Made by a program: the position numbers and the translations under genes. From Entamoeba invadens IP1 (taxonomy: Eukaryota; Evosea; Mastigamoebida; Endamoebidae), in assembly GCF_000330505.1 (NCBI RefSeq), contig NW_004440116.1:11862-29560 (forward strand): a DNA stretch of 17,699 bases. The letters are read 5' to 3'. A model generated the notes under the pieces. The model did no database searches and was not told the origin of the DNA. It saw nothing but the letters and a program-made list of their open reading frames with translations. Position 1 is the stretch's first letter; each line of letters starts with the position of its first letter. Positions 17,522-17,699 of the stretch are shown one piece after another.

Positions 17522-17699
17522 ACAGTAAAACCTCCCAAGAGCCGTACCTCTGAAGAGCGGGTTCTTTCAAGAGCGGGCATTTTTAGACTGAAACTAAAAA
17601 TAGAGTTCTTTATAGAGCGGTAATTAAGGTTTGATTGGCTAAAAATGCCCACTCTTGAGAGAACAAAATTACCACACTTTCCCACTCTTGGGAATAATA
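17522..17699. mobile_element. Left end of another pogo-like element, truncated by the window end
   Basis: TA (17520-17521) is followed by ACAGTAAAACCTCCCAAGAG, the CAGT-AAACCTC form common at pogo/Tigger termini. Downstream are repeated AAGAGCGG-like units (near 17536, 17553, 17570 and 17614) and opposite copies CTCTTG (17652, 17685). GGGCATTTTTAG (17575-17586) and CTAAAAATGCCC (17639-17650) are perfect 12-bp inverted arms. No coding sequence is present before the window ends, and the other terminus is outside. Confidence 0.6.

Noticed and set aside
1..17699. tRNA, rRNA or other structured RNA genes
   Set aside because: No cloverleaf A/B-box sequence or rRNA-like segment was recognised on reading both strands; a covariance-model scan would be needed to be sure.

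Overview
The window looks like a piece of an Entamoeba genome. It has very A+T-rich DNA and a receptor kinase of the Entamoeba transmembrane-kinase (TMK) type: cysteine-rich CxxC ectodomain, one membrane helix, beta-rich linker, kinase. It also has relics of an EhADH2-type aldehyde-alcohol dehydrogenase and a dense load of decayed DNA transposons (two pogo/Tigger-type, one hAT). Such DNA transposons are known to be much commoner in E. invadens than in E. histolytica, so E. invadens or a close relative is my best guess. The species is inference.

Layout. 1-2208 (+) is the only clearly intact gene, a TMK whose 5' end lies outside the window. 2653-3934 (-) is the truncated, frameshifted remains of an adhE gene. 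At about 3934 it abuts, head to head, a TMK kinase-domain pseudogene, 3935-4450 (+). 4644-5623 is a short element with pogo-like ends, a TA duplication and tandem subterminal motifs. 5772-6618 (+) is a decayed gene of unknown family, followed by a pogo-type DDD transposase pseudogene at 6620-7771 (+). 8412-11090 is a complete but dead hAT transposon with perfect 8-bp target duplications. It sits beside another decayed coding stretch starting at 8051. 12027-13396 (-) is a second pogo-type transposase relic. 13529-16703 is a large palindrome-like element. Its arms are almost identical in two separate blocks (about 216 and 220 bp) and diverged between them, and they carry an inward-facing spliced-looking ORF. 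17185-17400 (-) is a heavily decayed third TMK kinase remnant. 17522 to the end is the start of another pogo-like element.

Read together, this is a TE-rich gene graveyard beside a surface-receptor gene. The TMK should sit in the plasma membrane, sense an extracellular cue through the cysteine-rich domain and signal through its cytosolic Ser/Thr-type kinase. AdhE would reduce acetyl-CoA to ethanol in the cytosol, but this copy is dead. No operon-like organisation is expected or seen. The candidate for something undescribed is the 13.5-16.7 kb inverted-arm element, whose internal coding remnants I cannot assign to any family.
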